NCBI RefSeq assembly: GCF_011947195.1
Contig: NZ_JAATVY010000002.1
Coordinates: 1 to 64,000, forward strand
Length of the DNA stretch: 64,000 nt
Reading direction: 5' to 3'
Source of the DNA: Planosporangium thailandense
GTDB lineage: Bacteria; Actinomycetota; Actinomycetes; Mycobacteriales; Micromonosporaceae
Shown: positions 16,893-29,061 of the stretch, in pieces
Layout: every line of letters starts with the position of its first letter
Position numbering within the stretch: position 1 is the first letter of the stretch
Position numbers and translations under genes: made by a program
Notes under the pieces: model-generated
The model's database searches: none
Told to the model about the DNA's origin: nothing
The model's input: only the letters and a program-made list of their open reading frames with translations

Positions 16893-19312
16893 CACTCGGC
16901 ACCTCCTGTACTGATCTCGACCTGGGCGCCTGCGGTCACGCCGAGCGTGCGGCGGACCGTGGAGCCGGTCGAGTTGGTCGGCACCCACACCACGCCGTCG
17001 ACCATGTCGTCGACGAGCAGGGCCGGGAGCGTGATCGCGCCCTGGGCGGAGCGGACGGTGACGGGGTCACCGTCGGCCAGGGCGAGGCCGCTCGCGGTCG
17101 CCTTCGACAGCGCGGCCACCACCGGCCGGGCGGTGCCGGCCAGGTACTCGTCGCCGTCCTGCAGCGAACCGAGGTCGAGCAGCTGGTGCCAGGTCGCGAG
17201 GACGGCCCGGCCGGAGCCGGCTGCCGGTACGGAGACCTCCGCGGGCGCCACGCGCGGCGGCGCGGGCTGCTCGACCCGGGTGTTCGCGAGGGCGGCGAGC
17301 TGGCGGCGCACCTCGACCACGTCGCCGCAGCCGAGCTGGATGCCCATGTCGGCGGCGAGCGCGTCGAGCACGCGGGCGTCGCTCATCGCGGCCGTGCGCA
17401 GGACGGCGTCGAACGGGCGGATCCGCCCCTCCCAGTCGACGTAGGCCCCGGCCTTCTCCACGGCGGGAGCGATCGGGAAGACCACGTCGGCGCGCTCGGC
17501 CACCGCGGTGCGGCGAAGCTCGATGCTGACCAGGAAACCGACCCGGTCGAGCGCCTCGTCCGCGACCGCCGGCTGCGCCAGGTCGCCGGGGTCGACACCC
17601 GCGACGACCAGACCGGCCAGCGCGCCACTGTGCGCCGCCGCGATGATCGCGTCGGCGTCCTTGCCCGGCAGGCTCGGCAGCGTGCCCGGCTCGAGGTCCC
17701 AGGCCTGGGCCAGCTCGGCCCGGGCGCCGGTGTCGGCGACCGGACGGGCGCCGGGCAGCAGGTTGGGCAGGCAGCCGGCCTCCACCGCACCCCGGTCGCC
17801 GGCGCGACGCGGCACCCAGGCCAGCCGCGCGCCGGTCTCAGCCGCGAGCTTGGCGGCGGCCGACAGGCCACCGGGCACCTCGGCGAGCCGCTCACCGACG
17901 AACAGGATCGCACCGGGCTCGCTGAGCGCGGTGCGGACCGCGGCGCTCTCGAGGAGGGCCTCTGCCTCGGTACCAGGGACGGTCGGCAGCACGGTGGCGC
18001 CGAACTTCGCATACCCCCGGGTGGTGAACGGGGCGATCGCGATGGACCGCAGCTTGTTCTTGCGCCACGCCTTGCGCAGCCGCAGGAACAGGATCGGGCA
18101 CTCCTCTTCGGGCTCCAGGCCGACGATCACCGCGGCCGGGGCCTCCTCGACCTCGGCGTAGGTGACCTCGACCCGGCCGGCGACGGAGCTGGCCAGGAAC
18201 GCCGTCTCCTCGGCCGACAGCGGGCGGGCCCGGAAGTCGATGTCGTTGGTGCCCAGGGCGAGGCGGGCGAACTTGGAGTACGCGTACGCGTCCTCGACGG
18301 TGAGCCGGCCGCCGGTGAGGACGCCGACACCGCCGTTGTCGCGGGCCCGGGCGAGCCCCTCGGCCGCCACGCTCAGCGCCTCCGGCCAGCTCGCCTCGCG
18401 CAGCTCACCGGTCTTGGCGTCACGCACCAGCGGCACCGTGATCCGGTCGAACGCGTTGGCGTACTGGAAGCCCCAGCGCCCCTTGTCGCAGCTCCACTCC
18501 TCGTTGACCTGCGGGTCGTCGCCGGCCAGCCGCCGCATCACCTTGCCGCGGCGGTGGTCGGCGCGCATCGCGCAGCCGGCCGAGCAGTGCTCGCACACGC
18601 TCGGCGTGGAGACCAGGTCGAACGGCCGGGCGCGGAAGCGGTACTGCGCGCCGGTCAGCGCGCCGACCGGGCAGATCTGCACGGTGTTGCCGGAGAAGTA
18701 CGAGTTGAACGGCTCGTCCGCCGCCTCCTCGTCCCCGTTGAAGATGCCGATCTGCTCCGCCGCGCCGCGCTCCATCAGGTCGATGAACTTGTCGCCGGCG
18801 ATCTCCTCGGAGAACCGGGTGCAGCGCTGGCACAGCACGCACCGCTCCCGGTCCAGGAGCACCTGCGACGAGATGGCCAGGGGCTTTTCGTACTCGCGCT
18901 TGTGCTCGTGGAAACGCGACTCGGGCCGGCCGGCGGACATCGCCTGGTTCTGCAGCGGGCACTCGCCGCCCTTGTCGCACATGGGGCAGTCGAGAGGGTG
19001 GTTGATCAGGAGGAACTCCATGATCCCCTCTTGCGCCTTCTTGGCGACGTCGGAGGTGAGCTGGGTCTTGACGACCATGCCGTCGGCCACGGTCTGGGTA
19101 CACGAGGCGACCGGCTTGCGCTGCCCCTCCACCTCGACCAGGCACTGCCGGCAGGCACCGGCCGGCGCCAGCAGCGGATGGTCGCAGAAGCGCGGGATCG
19201 CGATGCCCATCTGCTCGGCGACCCGGATCAGCAGCGCGCCCTTGGGCGCCTCCACCTCGATCCCGTCGATCGTCAGCTTGACGGTCTCAGTGGGTTTCTC
19301 CACGGAGGTCAT
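16892..19312 (-). CDS. nuoG: NADH-quinone oxidoreductase subunit G
   Basis: Iron-sulfur subunit of the NADH dehydrogenase arm, 806 residues. The N-terminal domain binds one 2Fe-2S cluster (Cys43, 54, 57, 71), then an unusual His/Cys 4Fe-4S site (His105, Cys109, 112, 118) and a further 4Fe-4S site in [13 protein letters not shown] with its fourth Cys in [10 protein letters not shown] molybdopterin-type domain follows with another 4Fe-4S-like motif (CEHCSAGC), the extra N7-type site found in part of the family. Directly abuts nuoF with no gap. Confidence 0.96.
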   Translation of the reverse strand: MTSVEKPTETVKLTIDGIEVEAPKGALLIRVAEQMGIAIPRFCDHPLLAPAGACRQCLVEVEGQRKPVASCTQTVADGMVVKTQLTSDVAKKAQEGIMEFLLINHPLDCPMCDKGGECPLQNQAMSAGRPESRFHEHKREYEKPLAISSQVLLDRERCVLCQRCTRFSEEIAGDKFIDLMERGAAEQIGIFNGDEEAADEPFNSYFSGNTVQICPVGALTGAQYRFRARPFDLVSTPSVCEHCSAGCAMRADHRRGKVMRRLAGDDPQVNEEWSCDKGRWGFQYANAFDRITVPLVRDAKTGELREASWPEALSVAAEGLARARDNGGVGVLTGGRLTVEDAYAYSKFARLALGTNDIDFRARPLSAEETAFLASSVAGRVEVTYAEVEEAPAAVIVGLEPEEECPILFLRLRKAWRKNKLRSIAIAPFTTRGYAKFGATVLPTVPGTEAEALLESAAVRTALSEPGAILFVGERLAEVPGGLSAAAKLAAETGARLAWVPRRAGDRGAVEAGCLPNLLPGARPVADTGARAELAQAWDLEPGTLPSLPGKDADAIIAAAHSGALAGLVVAGVDPGDLAQPAVADEALDRVGFLVSIELRRTAVAERADVVFPIAPAVEKAGAYVDWEGRIRPFDAVLRTAAMSDARVLDALAADMGIQLGCGDVVEVRRQLAALANTRVEQPAPPRVAPAEVSVPAAGSGRAVLATWHQLLDLGSLQDGDEYLAGTARPVVAALSKATASGLALADGDPVTVRSAQGAITLPALLVDDMVDGVVWVPTNSTGSTVRRTLGVTAGAQVEISTGGAE

Positions 19313-20625
<1,313 letters not shown>

Positions 20626-20629
<4 letters not shown>

Positions 20630-21420
20630 TTGGACTCCTTACCAACCGTCGGCGCATCGCCAGCGGGCTTACCGTCAGAGGCCGGCTTCGGCGCCGCGGG
20701 CGGCACCGAGTTACCGGGGCCGGCGCCCTTGTCGTCGCGGCGGGCGATCGGGGTGTTCGGGTCGAAGCCCGGCACCGAGACGCCGAAGCGCTCCGCCAGC
20801 CGGCTGCCGGCGAGGGTCGGCTCACCGGCCGGCCCCTCCCCGACCGCGCCGTCGCGGTCCTCGCTCCAGCCGGCCAGCTGCAGCTCGGCCTCCTTGAACG
20901 TGCAGAGCCGCGGGCCGCGCGTGGGCTGCGGGCGTTCGCCGTTCTCGAGCTGCTTGACGATCCCCAGCGCCTGGTCGGCGTCGATCTTGTCGAAGAACTC
21001 GTAGTTGACCGTCATGACCGGCGCGTAGTCGCAGGCTGCGAGGCACTCCGCGTGCTCCAGCGTGATCCGGCCGTCCTCGGTCGTCTCGTCGTGGCCCACG
21101 CCCAGGTGCTCGCTGAGCGCCTGGTACGCCTTGTCGCCGCCGAGCACGCCACACATCGTGTTGGTGCACACGCTGACCAGCCAGTCACCGACCGGCCGGC
21201 GCTTGTACATCGTGTAGAAGGTGGCGACCGCCGCGACCTGGGCCTTCGTGATGCCCAGCATCTCGGCGCAGAACGCCATGCCCTCCGGCGAGACGTACCC
21301 CTCGACCGACTGCACGAGGTGCAGCATCGGCAGCAGGGCCGAGCGTTCCCGGCCGGCCGGGTAACGGGCCATGATCGCCCGGGCGCGCTCGCGGGTCTCT
21401 TCGGTAAAGATGTCGCTCAT
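20626..21420 (-). CDS. nuoE: NADH-quinone oxidoreductase subunit E
   Basis: Thioredoxin-fold subunit holding the 2Fe-2S cluster N1a, ligated by Cys85, Cys90, Cys126 and Cys130. The core is about 185 residues; a further 80-residue tail rich in Pro, Gly and Lys is longer than usual and probably disordered. ATG 21420 overlaps the nuoD stop (ATGA). Confidence 0.96.
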
Positions 21421-22739
21421 CGGTCACATCCACCCATCACGGGGTCCAGCGAAGCGCCGCCGGCGATGACGTCGGCGATCAGGGCACCCTCGGCCATCGC
21501 GGGGATGGCCTGGAGGTTGACGAAGCTGGGCTCCCGGTAGTGCACCCGGTACGGCCGGGTGCCGCCGTCGGAAACGGCGTGCACCCCCAGCTCGCCGCGG
21601 GGCGCTTCGATCTGTACGTACACCTGGCCGGCCGGCACCCGGAAGCCCTCCGTCACCAGCTTGAAGTGGTGGATGAGGGACTCCATCGACTGGCCCATGA
21701 TCTTGGCGACGTGCTCGAGCGAGTTGCCCATGCCGTCGACCCCGATGGCCAGCTGCGCCGGCCAGGCGATCTTTCGGTCGGCCACCATCACCGGGCCGGG
21801 CTCGAGCCGGTCCATGGCCTGCTGGACGATGCGCAGGCTCTGCCGCATCTCGTTCAGCCGGACCTGGTAGCGGCCCCACACGTCGGCGTCGGTGCTGGTC
21901 ACCACGTCGAAGTCGTAGGTCTCGTAGCCCGCGTACGGCATGGTCTTTCGCAGGTCCCACGGCAGGCCCGCCGAGCGCAGCACCGGACCGGTGACGCCGA
22001 GCGCCAGGCAACCGGCGACGTCGAGGACGGCCACCCCCTGGGTCCGCTCCTGCCAGACCTTGTTGCCGGACAGCAGGTCCTCGTACATGTCGATCCGCTT
22101 CGGCATGAACTGCAGGAGGTCGCGGATCCGGGCGATCGCCTCGTCCGGCAGGTCCTGCGCCAGCCCGCCCGGCCGGATGTACGCGTTGTTCATGCGCAGT
22201 CCGGAGGCGAGCTCGAAGATGTCGAGGATGTACTCCCGCTCGCGGAAGCCGTAGATCATCATCGACAGCGCGCCCAGCTCCATGCCGGTCGTCGCGAGCC
22301 ACACCAGGTGCGACGAGATCCGGTTGAGCTCCATCATCAGGATCCGGATCGTCTTGGCCCGGTCCGGGATCTGGTCCTCGATGCGCAGCAGCTTCTCCAC
22401 CGCGAAGGCGTACCCGGCCTCGTTGAACAGCGGAGCCAGGTAGTCCATCCGCGTGACGAACGTGGTGCCCTGCGTCCAGTTGCGGAACTCGAGGTTCTTC
22501 TCGATCCCGGTGTGCAGGTACCCGATGACCAGGCGGCACTCTTTGACCGTCTCGCCCTCGAGCTCGAGGATCAGCCGGAGCACGCCGTGGGTCGACGGGT
22601 GCTGCGGACCCATGTTGACGACGATCCGCTCGTCGGACAGCGGGTCGGCGCCGCTGACGACGTCGTCCCAGTCGCCACCGGTGACGGTGAAGACCTTGCC
22701 TTCGGTCGTTTCACGCGCGCTCGCGTAATCAGTACTCAT
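21417..22739 (-). CDS. nuoD: NADH-quinone oxidoreductase subunit D
   Basis: 49-kDa-type subunit that with NuoB forms the quinone-binding pocket; related to the large subunit of NiFe hydrogenases but without metal ligands. Conserved [20 protein letters not shown] near the N-terminus carries the quinone-site His. 440 residues. The ATG overlaps the stop of the nuoC-nuoD micro-ORF (ATGA), so the usual nuoC-nuoD junction has been replaced by an inserted, coupled frame. Confidence 0.97.
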   Translation of the reverse strand: MSTDYASARETTEGKVFTVTGGDWDDVVSGADPLSDERIVVNMGPQHPSTHGVLRLILELEGETVKECRLVIGYLHTGIEKNLEFRNWTQGTTFVTRMDYLAPLFNEAGYAFAVEKLLRIEDQIPDRAKTIRILMMELNRISSHLVWLATTGMELGALSMMIYGFREREYILDIFELASGLRMNNAYIRPGGLAQDLPDEAIARIRDLLQFMPKRIDMYEDLLSGNKVWQERTQGVAVLDVAGCLALGVTGPVLRSAGLPWDLRKTMPYAGYETYDFDVVTSTDADVWGRYQVRLNEMRQSLRIVQQAMDRLEPGPVMVADRKIAWPAQLAIGVDGMGNSLEHVAKIMGQSMESLIHHFKLVTEGFRVPAGQVYVQIEAPRGELGVHAVSDGGTRPYRVHYREPSFVNLQAIPAMAEGALIADVIAGGASLDPVMGGCDR

Positions 22740-22819
22740 GCCGTCACCTCGCTTCGCTCGGCGCCGTCATGAGGCACCGAGACACTGAGCTTGCTGGTTC
22801 GCTCGCTCCGCTCGCTCAC
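22736..22819 (-). CDS. Micro-ORF between nuoC and nuoD (SERSER element, copy B)
   Basis: A 27-codon frame starting [12 protein letters not shown]. Its GTG (22819-22817) overlaps the nuoC stop as GTGA and its TGA (22738-22736) overlaps the nuoD ATG as ATGA. It is homologous to the micro-ORF between nuoL and nuoM. Both begin with the repetitive coding of Ser-Glu-Arg from GAGCGnAGCGAG units and share VPH and AERS in the second half. Independent presence at two junctions of one operon, always in perfect overlap, is striking; whether the peptide matters is unknown. Confidence 0.55.
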   Translation of the reverse strand: MSERSERTSKLSVSVPHDGAERSEVTA

Positions 22820-23661
22820 TGGTAGCTCCTGCGCTGGTCGGGCGGCGGGATCTCGGCGCCCTTGTACTCGACGGGCACGCCACCCAGCGGGTAGTCCTTG
22901 CGCTGCGGGTGGCCCTCCCAGTCGTCCGGCATGAGGATCCGGGTCAGGTTGGGGTGGCCGTCGAAGACGATGCCGAACATGTCGTAGGTCTCCCGCTCCT
23001 GCCAGTCGGCCGTCGGGTAGACGCTGGTCACGCTCGGCAGGTGCGGGTTCTCGGCCGGCACCGCGGCTTCGAGCCGGATGCGGCGGCGGTAGGTCATCGA
23101 GGTCAGCTGGTAGACCGCGTGCAGGCGCCGGGCGTCCGCGCCGAGGTAGTCCACGCCGGAGACCGACGAGCACAGCTCGAACCGCAGCGCCGGGTCGTCG
23201 CGCAGGGCCTGGGCCACCTCGGCGATCCGCTCGGGCTTGACGTGGAGCGTCAGCTCGCCCCGGTCGACGATGACCTTCTCGATCGCGTCGTGGAAGCCGG
23301 CGTACGCGGCCTCGAGGGCGTCGACGACCTCGTCGAAGTAGCCACCGTACGGGCGCGGGGTGTCGAGCGCGACGCTGCGGCGACGGACGAGGCCGCCGAA
23401 CCCGGAGGTGTCTCCGGAGCCGCTGACGCCGAACATGCCGACCCCGGCCAGGGTCGCCGGCGGGTAGTCGGCCGGCGCGCCGGTGTAGGCGCCCTCCGGC
23501 TCCGCCGCGACCGGCACGGCCCCGTCGCCGCCGGGAACGTCGACCACCGGCTTCACGCCCGCCGGCCCGCCCGCGGCCGGGCTGGCCTCTTCGATGTTGG
23601 ACCGGGTGACGGCGTCCGGGTCGCTCGTCGGACGGTGACCGCCGGGGTTCGCCTGGCTCAC
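22816..23661 (-). CDS. nuoC: NADH-quinone oxidoreductase subunit C
   Basis: 30-kDa-type subunit of the peripheral arm. The conserved core occupies about residues 120-275 (signature [38 protein letters not shown], positions about 220-258). The first 110 residues are a Pro/Gly/Ala-rich extension that makes the protein longer (281 residues) than usual. GTG start overlaps the nuoB stop; the stop overlaps the SERSER micro-ORF. Confidence 0.95.
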   Translation of the reverse strand: MSQANPGGHRPTSDPDAVTRSNIEEASPAAGGPAGVKPVVDVPGGDGAVPVAAEPEGAYTGAPADYPPATLAGVGMFGVSGSGDTSGFGGLVRRRSVALDTPRPYGGYFDEVVDALEAAYAGFHDAIEKVIVDRGELTLHVKPERIAEVAQALRDDPALRFELCSSVSGVDYLGADARRLHAVYQLTSMTYRRRIRLEAAVPAENPHLPSVTSVYPTADWQERETYDMFGIVFDGHPNLTRILMPDDWEGHPQRKDYPLGGVPVEYKGAEIPPPDQRRSYQ

Positions 23662-24350
23662 CGTGATCCTCCGTTCCTACCCGAGGCCGCGGCCGCGATC
23701 CGCGCCCGCTCCTCCATCCACTTCTCGATGCGCAGCTGCTCCTCGCGGCCCTGGGCGGCGGCCTTCAGCCACTCCGCCTTGCGCGCCTTGTCGAAGCGGT
23801 AGCTCGACGGCATCGCACCGGGCTCCACGACCGGCGCGCCTTCGCGCTCGCGCTTGGCCTCGAGCTGCTTGCGGCGCTTCTCACCGAGCGGCTCGTGCTG
23901 GATCTTCTCGTGCAGCCGCAGGATCGCGTCGATGAGCATCTCGGGGCGGGGCGGGCAGCCCGGCAGGTACATGTCGACCGGCACGATGTGGTCGACGCCC
24001 TGGACGACGGCGTAGTTGTTGAACATGCCGCCGCTGCTCGCGCAGACGCCCATCGACAGGACCCACTTGGGCTCGGCCATCTGGTCGTAAATCTGGCGCA
24101 GCACCGGGGCCATCTTCTGGGTCACCCGGCCGGCCACGATCATCAGGTCGGCCTGGCGCGGGCTGGGCCGGAAGACCTCCATACCGAAGCGGGCCAGGTC
24201 GTAGTGGGCGCCGCCGGAGGCCATCATCTCGATGGCGCAGCACGCGAGGCCGAACGTCGCCGGCCACAGCGAGGCCTTACGGGCCCAGTTCACCACGCCT
24301 TCGACGGTGGTGAGCAAGATCCCGTTGGGAAGCTTCTCTTCGATACCCAT
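23658..24350 (-). CDS. nuoB: NADH-quinone oxidoreductase subunit B
   Basis: Holds the terminal 4Fe-4S cluster N2, which hands electrons to menaquinone. The four ligands are Cys37, Cys38 (adjacent, in [10 protein letters not shown]), Cys103 and Cys132. The start at ATG 24350 lies 2 bases after the nuoA stop; the frame runs upstream through nuoA but that part is out of frame with it. 230 residues, with a charged C-terminal tail of about 70 residues. Confidence 0.96.
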   Translation of the reverse strand: MGIEEKLPNGILLTTVEGVVNWARKASLWPATFGLACCAIEMMASGGAHYDLARFGMEVFRPSPRQADLMIVAGRVTQKMAPVLRQIYDQMAEPKWVLSMGVCASSGGMFNNYAVVQGVDHIVPVDMYLPGCPPRPEMLIDAILRLHEKIQHEPLGEKRRKQLEAKREREGAPVVEPGAMPSSYRFDKARKAEWLKAAAQGREEQLRIEKWMEERARIAAAASGRNGGSR

Positions 24351-24352
24351 GA

Positions 24353-24718
24353 TCAGTCCCAGTCCAGCCCGCCGCGCCGCCAGACGTAGGCGTACGCGAC
24401 GAACACGGTCACGATGAAGAGCACCATCTCCACGAACCCGAACACCCCGAGCAGGTTGAAGGACACCGCCCACGGGTACAGGAAGATGATCTCGATGTCG
24501 AACACGATGAAGAGCATCGCGGTCAGGTAGAACTTGACCGGAAAGCGACCGCCGCCGATGGGTTGCGGAGTCGGCTCGATGCCACACTCATACGCGTCCA
24601 TCTTGGCTTTGTTGTAACGGCGGGGGCCGGTGAACGGTGCGACCGACACCGAGAACAGCGCGAACGCGGCCCCCAGGGCCATCAGCCCGAGAATGGGTAT
24701 GTACGCCGAGAGCGACAT
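24353..24718 (-). CDS. nuoA: NADH-quinone oxidoreductase subunit A
   Basis: Three-helix membrane subunit of complex I, 121 residues, with the conserved loop [12 protein letters not shown] between helices 1 and 2 that covers the quinone channel. First gene of the nuo operon; 153 bases separate it from menJ and include a hairpin and presumably the operon promoter, which I cannot define reliably. Confidence 0.96.
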   Translation of the reverse strand: MSLSAYIPILGLMALGAAFALFSVSVAPFTGPRRYNKAKMDAYECGIEPTPQPIGGGRFPVKFYLTAMLFIVFDIEIIFLYPWAVSFNLLGVFGFVEMVLFIVTVFVAYAYVWRRGGLDWD

Positions 24719-24825
24719 GGCTTGCGTCTGCTCCGTCCTTTCCCTGTTCCGGTGTCCCTTGCTGCCGTGTCTCGGCTTGCGAACCGATCACGCTATAGGG
24801 GACTTCACACTATTCCTGGTCTTGT

Positions 24826-24840
24826 CGGACCTTCGGTCCG
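24826..24840 (-). terminator. Short UUCG-type hairpin between menJ and nuoA
   Basis: CGGACC and GGTCCG enclose TTC, so the RNA can form a stable UUCG-like or triloop hairpin about 30 bases past the menJ stop. It may terminate menJ or attenuate read-through into nuoA. Confidence 0.45.
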
Positions 24841-24871
24841 GGTCTCTGATACGACCTTCGATCGGGGTACG

Positions 24872-26134
24872 TCATGCGGCCGGCGCCACCTTCGTGAGCG
24901 CATTGATGATCCGGTCCATGGCGTCGCCCCCGCGCGGGTCGGTGAGGTTGGCCAACAGCTTCAGAACGAACCGCATCAGCATCGGGTGCGGCATGCCGTG
25001 TTTCGTCGCCACCCGCATCACCTCGGGGTGCCCGATCAACTTCACGAACCAGTTACCTAGCCGGTAGTAGCCGCCGTAGCGGGCCTTGAGCTCGGCCGGG
25101 TACGCGGCGAAGGCCCGCTCCCGGTCCGGTCCGGCCGGCCGCGCGAGCGCCTGCCCGACGATCTCGGCAGCGAGCTCGCCGGACTCCATCGCGTACGCGA
25201 TCCCCTCGCCGTTGAAGGGGTTGACCATGCCACCGCAGTCGCCGGCCAGCAGCACGCCACGGGTGTAGTGGGGGACCCGGTTGAAGCCCATCGGCAGCGC
25301 CGCGCCCTGGATGCCGCCGTCGGCGTAGGCCTCGTCGTTCATCTGCCACTCGTCCGGCGTCGACGACAGCCAGTCGGTGAGCAGCGTGCGGTAGTTGGTC
25401 TTGCCGAAGGCGACCGACGAGTTCAGTACGCCGAGGCCGACGTTGACCCGTCCGTCACCGAGCCCGAAGATCCACCCGTACCCCGGCAGCAGCTTGTCCG
25501 GGTGCTCCTTGCTGCGCAGCTCCAGCCACGACTCCAGGTAGTTGTCGTCGTGCCGGGCCGCGCTACGGTAGTACCGGCGGACGGCCACGCCGAGCGGCCT
25601 GTCCTCCCGCTTGGTCAGGCCGAGGGCCAGCGCCAACCGCCCGGAGACGCCGTCGGCGGCGACCACCACCGGCGCGCGGAACTCCTGCGGCTCGCCGTCC
25701 CCGCCGGTCGCCTTCACGCCGACCACCCGGCCGGAGCCGTCGAGGATCGGGCCGGTGACGTTGGTGCTGGTCTTCAACACGGCGCCGGCCTCGGCGGCCC
25801 GGGCCGCCAGCATCTGGTCGAAGTCCATCCGGGTGCGGGTCAGCCCGTAGTTGGGGAAGCTCGCGAGGTCGGGCCAGTCCAGCTCCAGGCGGATGCCCCC
25901 ACCGATCACGCGAAGCCCCCGGTTGTGCAGCCAGCCCGCCTTCTCGGAGGTATCGATACCCATCTTGACGAGCTGCTTAACGGCGCGGGGGGTCAATCCG
26001 TCGCCGCAGACCTTCTCACGCGGGAACTCGGTCTTCTCCAGCAGCAGGACGTTGAGACCCTGCTGCGCCAGATGGAAAGCGGCCGAGGAGCCGCCCGGCC
26101 CAGCGCCGACGACAATGGCGTCCGCGTCGCTCAC
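24872..26134 (-). CDS. menJ: Geranylgeranyl reductase-family FAD oxidoreductase, probable menaquinone reductase
   Basis: FAD-dependent oxidoreductase of 420 residues with the N-terminal dinucleotide motif IVVGAGPGGSSAA, the family motif KVCGDGLTPRAV and the FAD-binding GVLLAGDCGGMVNPFNGEGI. Relatives include MenJ of mycobacteria, which saturates one double bond of the menaquinone side chain, and archaeal-lipid geranylgeranyl reductases; lying between menG and nuoA favours the menaquinone role. The start is GTG 26134, with GGGAGG 5 nt upstream; GTG 26140 overlaps that site. The start overlaps the stop of a 41-codon upstream frame (GTGA). Confidence 0.85.
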   Translation of the reverse strand: MSDADAIVVGAGPGGSSAAFHLAQQGLNVLLLEKTEFPREKVCGDGLTPRAVKQLVKMGIDTSEKAGWLHNRGLRVIGGGIRLELDWPDLASFPNYGLTRTRMDFDQMLAARAAEAGAVLKTSTNVTGPILDGSGRVVGVKATGGDGEPQEFRAPVVVAADGVSGRLALALGLTKREDRPLGVAVRRYYRSAARHDDNYLESWLELRSKEHPDKLLPGYGWIFGLGDGRVNVGLGVLNSSVAFGKTNYRTLLTDWLSSTPDEWQMNDEAYADGGIQGAALPMGFNRVPHYTRGVLLAGDCGGMVNPFNGEGIAYAMESGELAAEIVGQALARPAGPDRERAFAAYPAELKARYGGYYRLGNWFVKLIGHPEVMRVATKHGMPHPMLMRFVLKLLANLTDPRGGDAMDRIINALTKVAPAA

Positions 26135-26256
26135 AGCCACCTCCCGGCCTCTTTCTTCGGCCTGTCGTACTTGTTCCCGAAGCGCTCGTGAAACTCTTCA
26201 CAAGCGGTCCGGCGTGAAGTGTAGAACCGTGACGGGGGCAACCGCTCGTTAGGCAT
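26131..26256 (-). CDS. Possible 41-residue small protein or leader upstream of menJ
   Basis: An ATG inside the palindrome at 26248-26263 opens a 41-codon frame whose TGA overlaps the menJ GTG as GTGA. The product is strongly basic with aromatic residues (RFYTSRRTACEEF, KYDRPKKEAGRWL). About three quarters of its codons end in G or C, lower than real genes here but above random expectation for non-coding DNA. I do not recognise it. It could be a regulatory leader peptide, a small protein or chance. Confidence 0.35.
   Translation of the reverse strand: MPNERLPPSRFYTSRRTACEEFHERFGNKYDRPKKEAGRWL
26183..26206. repeat. Inverted repeat in the menJ leader
   Basis: CGCTCGTGAA (26183-26192) and TTCACAAGCG (26197-26206) pair at 9 of 10 positions around ACTC. 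It lies about 50-70 nt before the menJ start, inside the 41-codon frame. It could be an operator or an mRNA hairpin. Confidence 0.4.
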
Positions 26257-26263
26257 GCCTAAC
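26248..26263. promoter_or_regulatory. Perfect 16-bp palindrome upstream of menJ
   Basis: GTTAGGCATGCCTAAC is a perfect dyad. Its TTAGG and CCTAA halves recall DtxR/IdeR-family metal-regulator half sites, but the spacing is shorter than the standard 19-bp iron box, so the match is only suggestive. It covers the start codon of the small upstream frame. Confidence 0.4.
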
Positions 26264-26318
26264 CAAGGACGGAATTTTCGCGGTGCCCACCCGGAGGGGT
26301 CGAGGCATCGACGCAGCT

Positions 26319-27011
26319 CTACGGCCGGATGGCCCGGTGCAGGGCGACGATTCCTCCGGTGAGGTTGCGCCAGGCCACCTTGCCCCACCCGTTCTCGCCG
26401 ATCCGGGCCGCCAGCCCCGCCTGGTCCGGCCAGGCCCGGATGGACTCGGCCAGGTAGACGTAGGCGTCCGGGTTGCTCGACACCCGGCGCGCCACACCGG
26501 GCAGCGCCCGCATCAGGTAACCCATGTACGTCGCGCGGAAGGGCGCCAGCGTGGGATGACTGAACTCGCACACCACCAGCCGGCCACCCGGCCGGGTGAC
26601 CCGGGCCATCTCCCGCAGCGCGCCGTCGACGTCGGCGATGTTGCGCAGCGCGAACGAGATGGTGACCGCGTCGAAGCTCGCGTCGGCGAAGGGCAGCGCC
26701 AGGGCGTCGGCGGCGAGCAGCGGCACCTGCGGCCGGCGCTCGTGGCCGGTGCGCAGCATGCCGAGAGACAGGTCGGCGCCGACCGCGTACGCCCCGGACA
26801 GAGCCAGCTCCTCGGTCGACACGCCGGTGCCGGCGCCGAGGTCGAGCGCCCGTTCGCCGGGCTGGAGGTCGAGGGCCAGCCGGGTGGCGCGCCGCCAGCC
26901 CCGGTCACGGCCGAACGACAGGACGGTGTTGGTCAGGTCGTACCGCCCGGCCACCCCGTCGAACATCGCCGCCACCTCGTGCGGCTGCTTGTCCAGATGG
27001 GCACGTGTCAC
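26319..27011 (-). CDS. menG: Demethylmenaquinone methyltransferase
   Basis: Class I SAM-dependent methyltransferase of the UbiE/MenG family that performs the last ring methylation of menaquinone. The SAM site LDLGAGTG lies at residues 57-64, with the family segments [12 protein letters not shown] near the N-terminus and [16 protein letters not shown] after residue 145. The start GTG 27011 reproduces the usual N-terminus ([20 protein letters not shown]); the frame extends 37 codons upstream without support. 230 residues. It heads the menG-menJ-nuo arrangement on the minus strand. Confidence 0.92.
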   Translation of the reverse strand: MTRAHLDKQPHEVAAMFDGVAGRYDLTNTVLSFGRDRGWRRATRLALDLQPGERALDLGAGTGVSTEELALSGAYAVGADLSLGMLRTGHERRPQVPLLAADALALPFADASFDAVTISFALRNIADVDGALREMARVTRPGGRLVVCEFSHPTLAPFRATYMGYLMRALPGVARRVSSNPDAYVYLAESIRAWPDQAGLAARIGENGWGKVAWRNLTGGIVALHRAIRP

Positions 27012-27072
27012 GGGGTACCACTGTGCCAGCCCGTCCCCGACGATCTCGCGCGACCCCGCCCACCGACGACCA

Positions 27073-27102
27073 CGGGGGCCGGCGCACGCGCGCCGACCCC
27101 CG
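27073..27102 (-). terminator. Terminator hairpin after the first LPXTG gene
   Basis: A 13-bp stem (27073-27085 with 27090-27102, one G-U wobble in the minus-strand RNA) and a 4-nt loop, 20 bases past the stop of the LPXTG gene and before menG. Confidence 0.7.
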
Positions 27103-27121
27103 GGTTCTATGTGGTGGTGCA

Positions 27122-28804
27122 CTAGTCGATGGGCGGCATAAAGCCTTCCCGCCGACGTCGCGCCAAAACCATGAGCACGCCACCAACCGCGGCCACGCCG
27201 AGGCCGAGACCGCCGATCAGGAGCACCGGGGTACCGGTCACGGGCAGCCCGCCGCCGGTGCCACCCCCGCCGCCGCCCGTGCCCGGCGTCGCCGAGGCGG
27301 ACGGTGCCGCGCTGGCCGACGGCGAGGTGCTGGGCGAGGTGCCCGGCGACGGCTGGGTACCGGTGAGGACGGTCACCTTGATCGCCCCGACGTTGTTGCC
27401 CGGCTTGGGGTCGGGGGTCGAGCTCGACACCTCGACCTTGCCGTCGGACACCCGATCCGAAAGGATCTTGAGGCTGAAGGTGTTGCTCGCGCTCGTGTGC
27501 GCCGGCCCGAAGCCCAGGTCACAGCTGTACACCTTGCCGGCGGTCGTGGCGGTGCACAGATCCGGGTCGACCGAGACGAACTCGGTGCCGGCCGGAGCCG
27601 TGAGCGTCACCGTCCCGTCCATCACGTCGGCCGGGCCCCCGTTGGCGACCGTCACCTTCACCTTGACCGTGTCACCGACGTGCCCGCTGACCGGCGTCGC
27701 CGAGATGCTCAGGTCGGCCGGGTTCGCCGCGGTGAACGCGGAGAACAGCGTCATGTTGTCCGCCGGGTCGGCGTCGGGAGTGACGTCGCTGCTCTTGAGA
27801 GTCTTCTTCAACTCGGCGGCCTGGGCTGCCGAGATCACGCCGGCTCGGCTGGTAGCGGCGCTCGCGCGCTGGGCGAGCGCCTGGACCGGCGCCGGACCGT
27901 CGCCGAAGCCGATCACGACACCCGGGCCGAGCGCCACCGGCCCGGGCGCGTTCGCGGCCAGCTTCACCTTGACCGGGTCGGGCAGGAATGGCTGGTTGCC
28001 GTCAGGGTCGGGCTTGACGCTGCCGTAAACGTCCCCCTGATACACGATCGCGTCCGGGTCGTGGCAGATGGCCACCGAGTTCTCGGCCTCGTAGCTGCAC
28101 TCCGGCCGCTGGGAGGCGAAGGTCAGGTACGGCGGCAGGGCGATCATGTACGACACGCCTTTGACCGGTCCGGCCTGGTTGAGCAGCATCCACATCAGCT
28201 CACCGGTCTGGCCGGGCTTGATCCGCTCGGAGCCGCCCGCCTTGGCGTAGACGTCACTGCTCCAGGCGACCAGGTCGACCTGCTGCGGCGCCTCCGGGTT
28301 GTCGGCGACCACGGTGACCCGGCCCGTCGCCTCGTTGTTCGACAGGTCCGCGTCGGGCGTGTCCGACGTGACCTTGACATCGAAGCTGCCCGCGTCACCC
28401 GGGTCGCCGATCGACAGCACGGGCAGCGCGCTGGCTGCCTGCTCGAACGCGTTGTAGTTCCCGCCGGCCGGCAGGTCGGGCACGGCGCACGTGATGGTCG
28501 TGCCGTCGACGGTGCAGGAGCGGGAGTCCGACTCCAGGACCTCGAGCTTGGTGGTGTCGAGCTTGCTGATGTCGATGGTCAGCCTGATGCCGGTGGCCGT
28601 TTCGGGGCCGTCGTTGTGCACGCTGATCGCGAACGGCTTGCCCGCACCCTGCACGACGGCGGTGCTGGCGGTGGTCACGGAAAGGTCGGCGCCGGTGTCC
28701 GCGGCACGCGCGGTGCCCGACATGGCGACGACCGATGTGGCGGCCGCGGCAGCAACCGCGCCCGCACCGAGCCGGAACAAGGCACGGCCTTGGTGCAGCC
28801 TCAT
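27122..28804 (-). CDS. LPXTG-anchored surface protein with DUF11-like repeats
   Basis: Secreted, probably sortase-anchored wall protein of 560 residues. A signal peptide covers about residues 1-34 (basic start, hydrophobic core, cleavage near ARA). At least two domains resembling the DUF11/CARDB-type immunoglobulin fold follow (for example [18 protein letters not shown] and [20 protein letters not shown]), then a Ser/Pro/Thr and Gly linker, the sorting motif LPVTG, a hydrophobic helix and RRRR. ATG 28804 has a GGGGGA site upstream. Function unknown; the closest analogues are structural or adhesive. The sortase is not in the window. Confidence 0.85.
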   Translation of the reverse strand: MRLHQGRALFRLGAGAVAAAAATSVVAMSGTARAADTGADLSVTTASTAVVQGAGKPFAISVHNDGPETATGIRLTIDISKLDTTKLEVLESDSRSCTVDGTTITCAVPDLPAGGNYNAFEQAASALPVLSIGDPGDAGSFDVKVTSDTPDADLSNNEATGRVTVVADNPEAPQQVDLVAWSSDVYAKAGGSERIKPGQTGELMWMLLNQAGPVKGVSYMIALPPYLTFASQRPECSYEAENSVAICHDPDAIVYQGDVYGSVKPDPDGNQPFLPDPVKVKLAANAPGPVALGPGVVIGFGDGPAPVQALAQRASAATSRAGVISAAQAAELKKTLKSSDVTPDADPADNMTLFSAFTAANPADLSISATPVSGHVGDTVKVKVTVANGGPADVMDGTVTLTAPAGTEFVSVDPDLCTATTAGKVYSCDLGFGPAHTSASNTFSLKILSDRVSDGKVEVSSSTPDPKPGNNVGAIKVTVLTGTQPSPGTSPSTSPSASAAPSASATPGTGGGGGGTGGGLPVTGTPVLLIGGLGLGVAAVGGVLMVLARRRREGFMPPID

Positions 28805-29061
28805 ACGTCCCCCGGGGGTGTGCAAAGGATCACGGACGGCCGCAAGCTAGCCAGCGGATTACCGCTCCGCGATTCCTCTGCAACACCCCCACGCAGGACG
28901 TTTATGGGCGAATGCCGCCGCCCGACCTCGTTGATCGGGCAACAAAACCGGTCAAAACTCAGCCGCGACCGTTATGCAACCGAAATACAACTCGCCTGCA
29001 ACGGATTACGGACTTGTCATATCCGAAAACACACGGTATTTGACCGAGCGCGTACAGCTAT
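28805..29061. other. Low-GC intergenic region upstream of the first LPXTG gene
   Basis: 257 bases with clearly lower GC than the neighbours and no gene. It holds repeated short motifs (TGCAAC three times) and a small dyad, GCGG-ATTA-CCGC, near 28855. It must contain the promoter of the LPXTG gene; a specific -10 cannot be assigned. Confidence 0.4.

Noticed and set aside
26131-26571. A longer 146-codon frame upstream of menJ
   Set aside because: Its first 100 codons lie over menG in another frame and have no coding signature; only the last 41 codons after ATG 26256 are worth considering.
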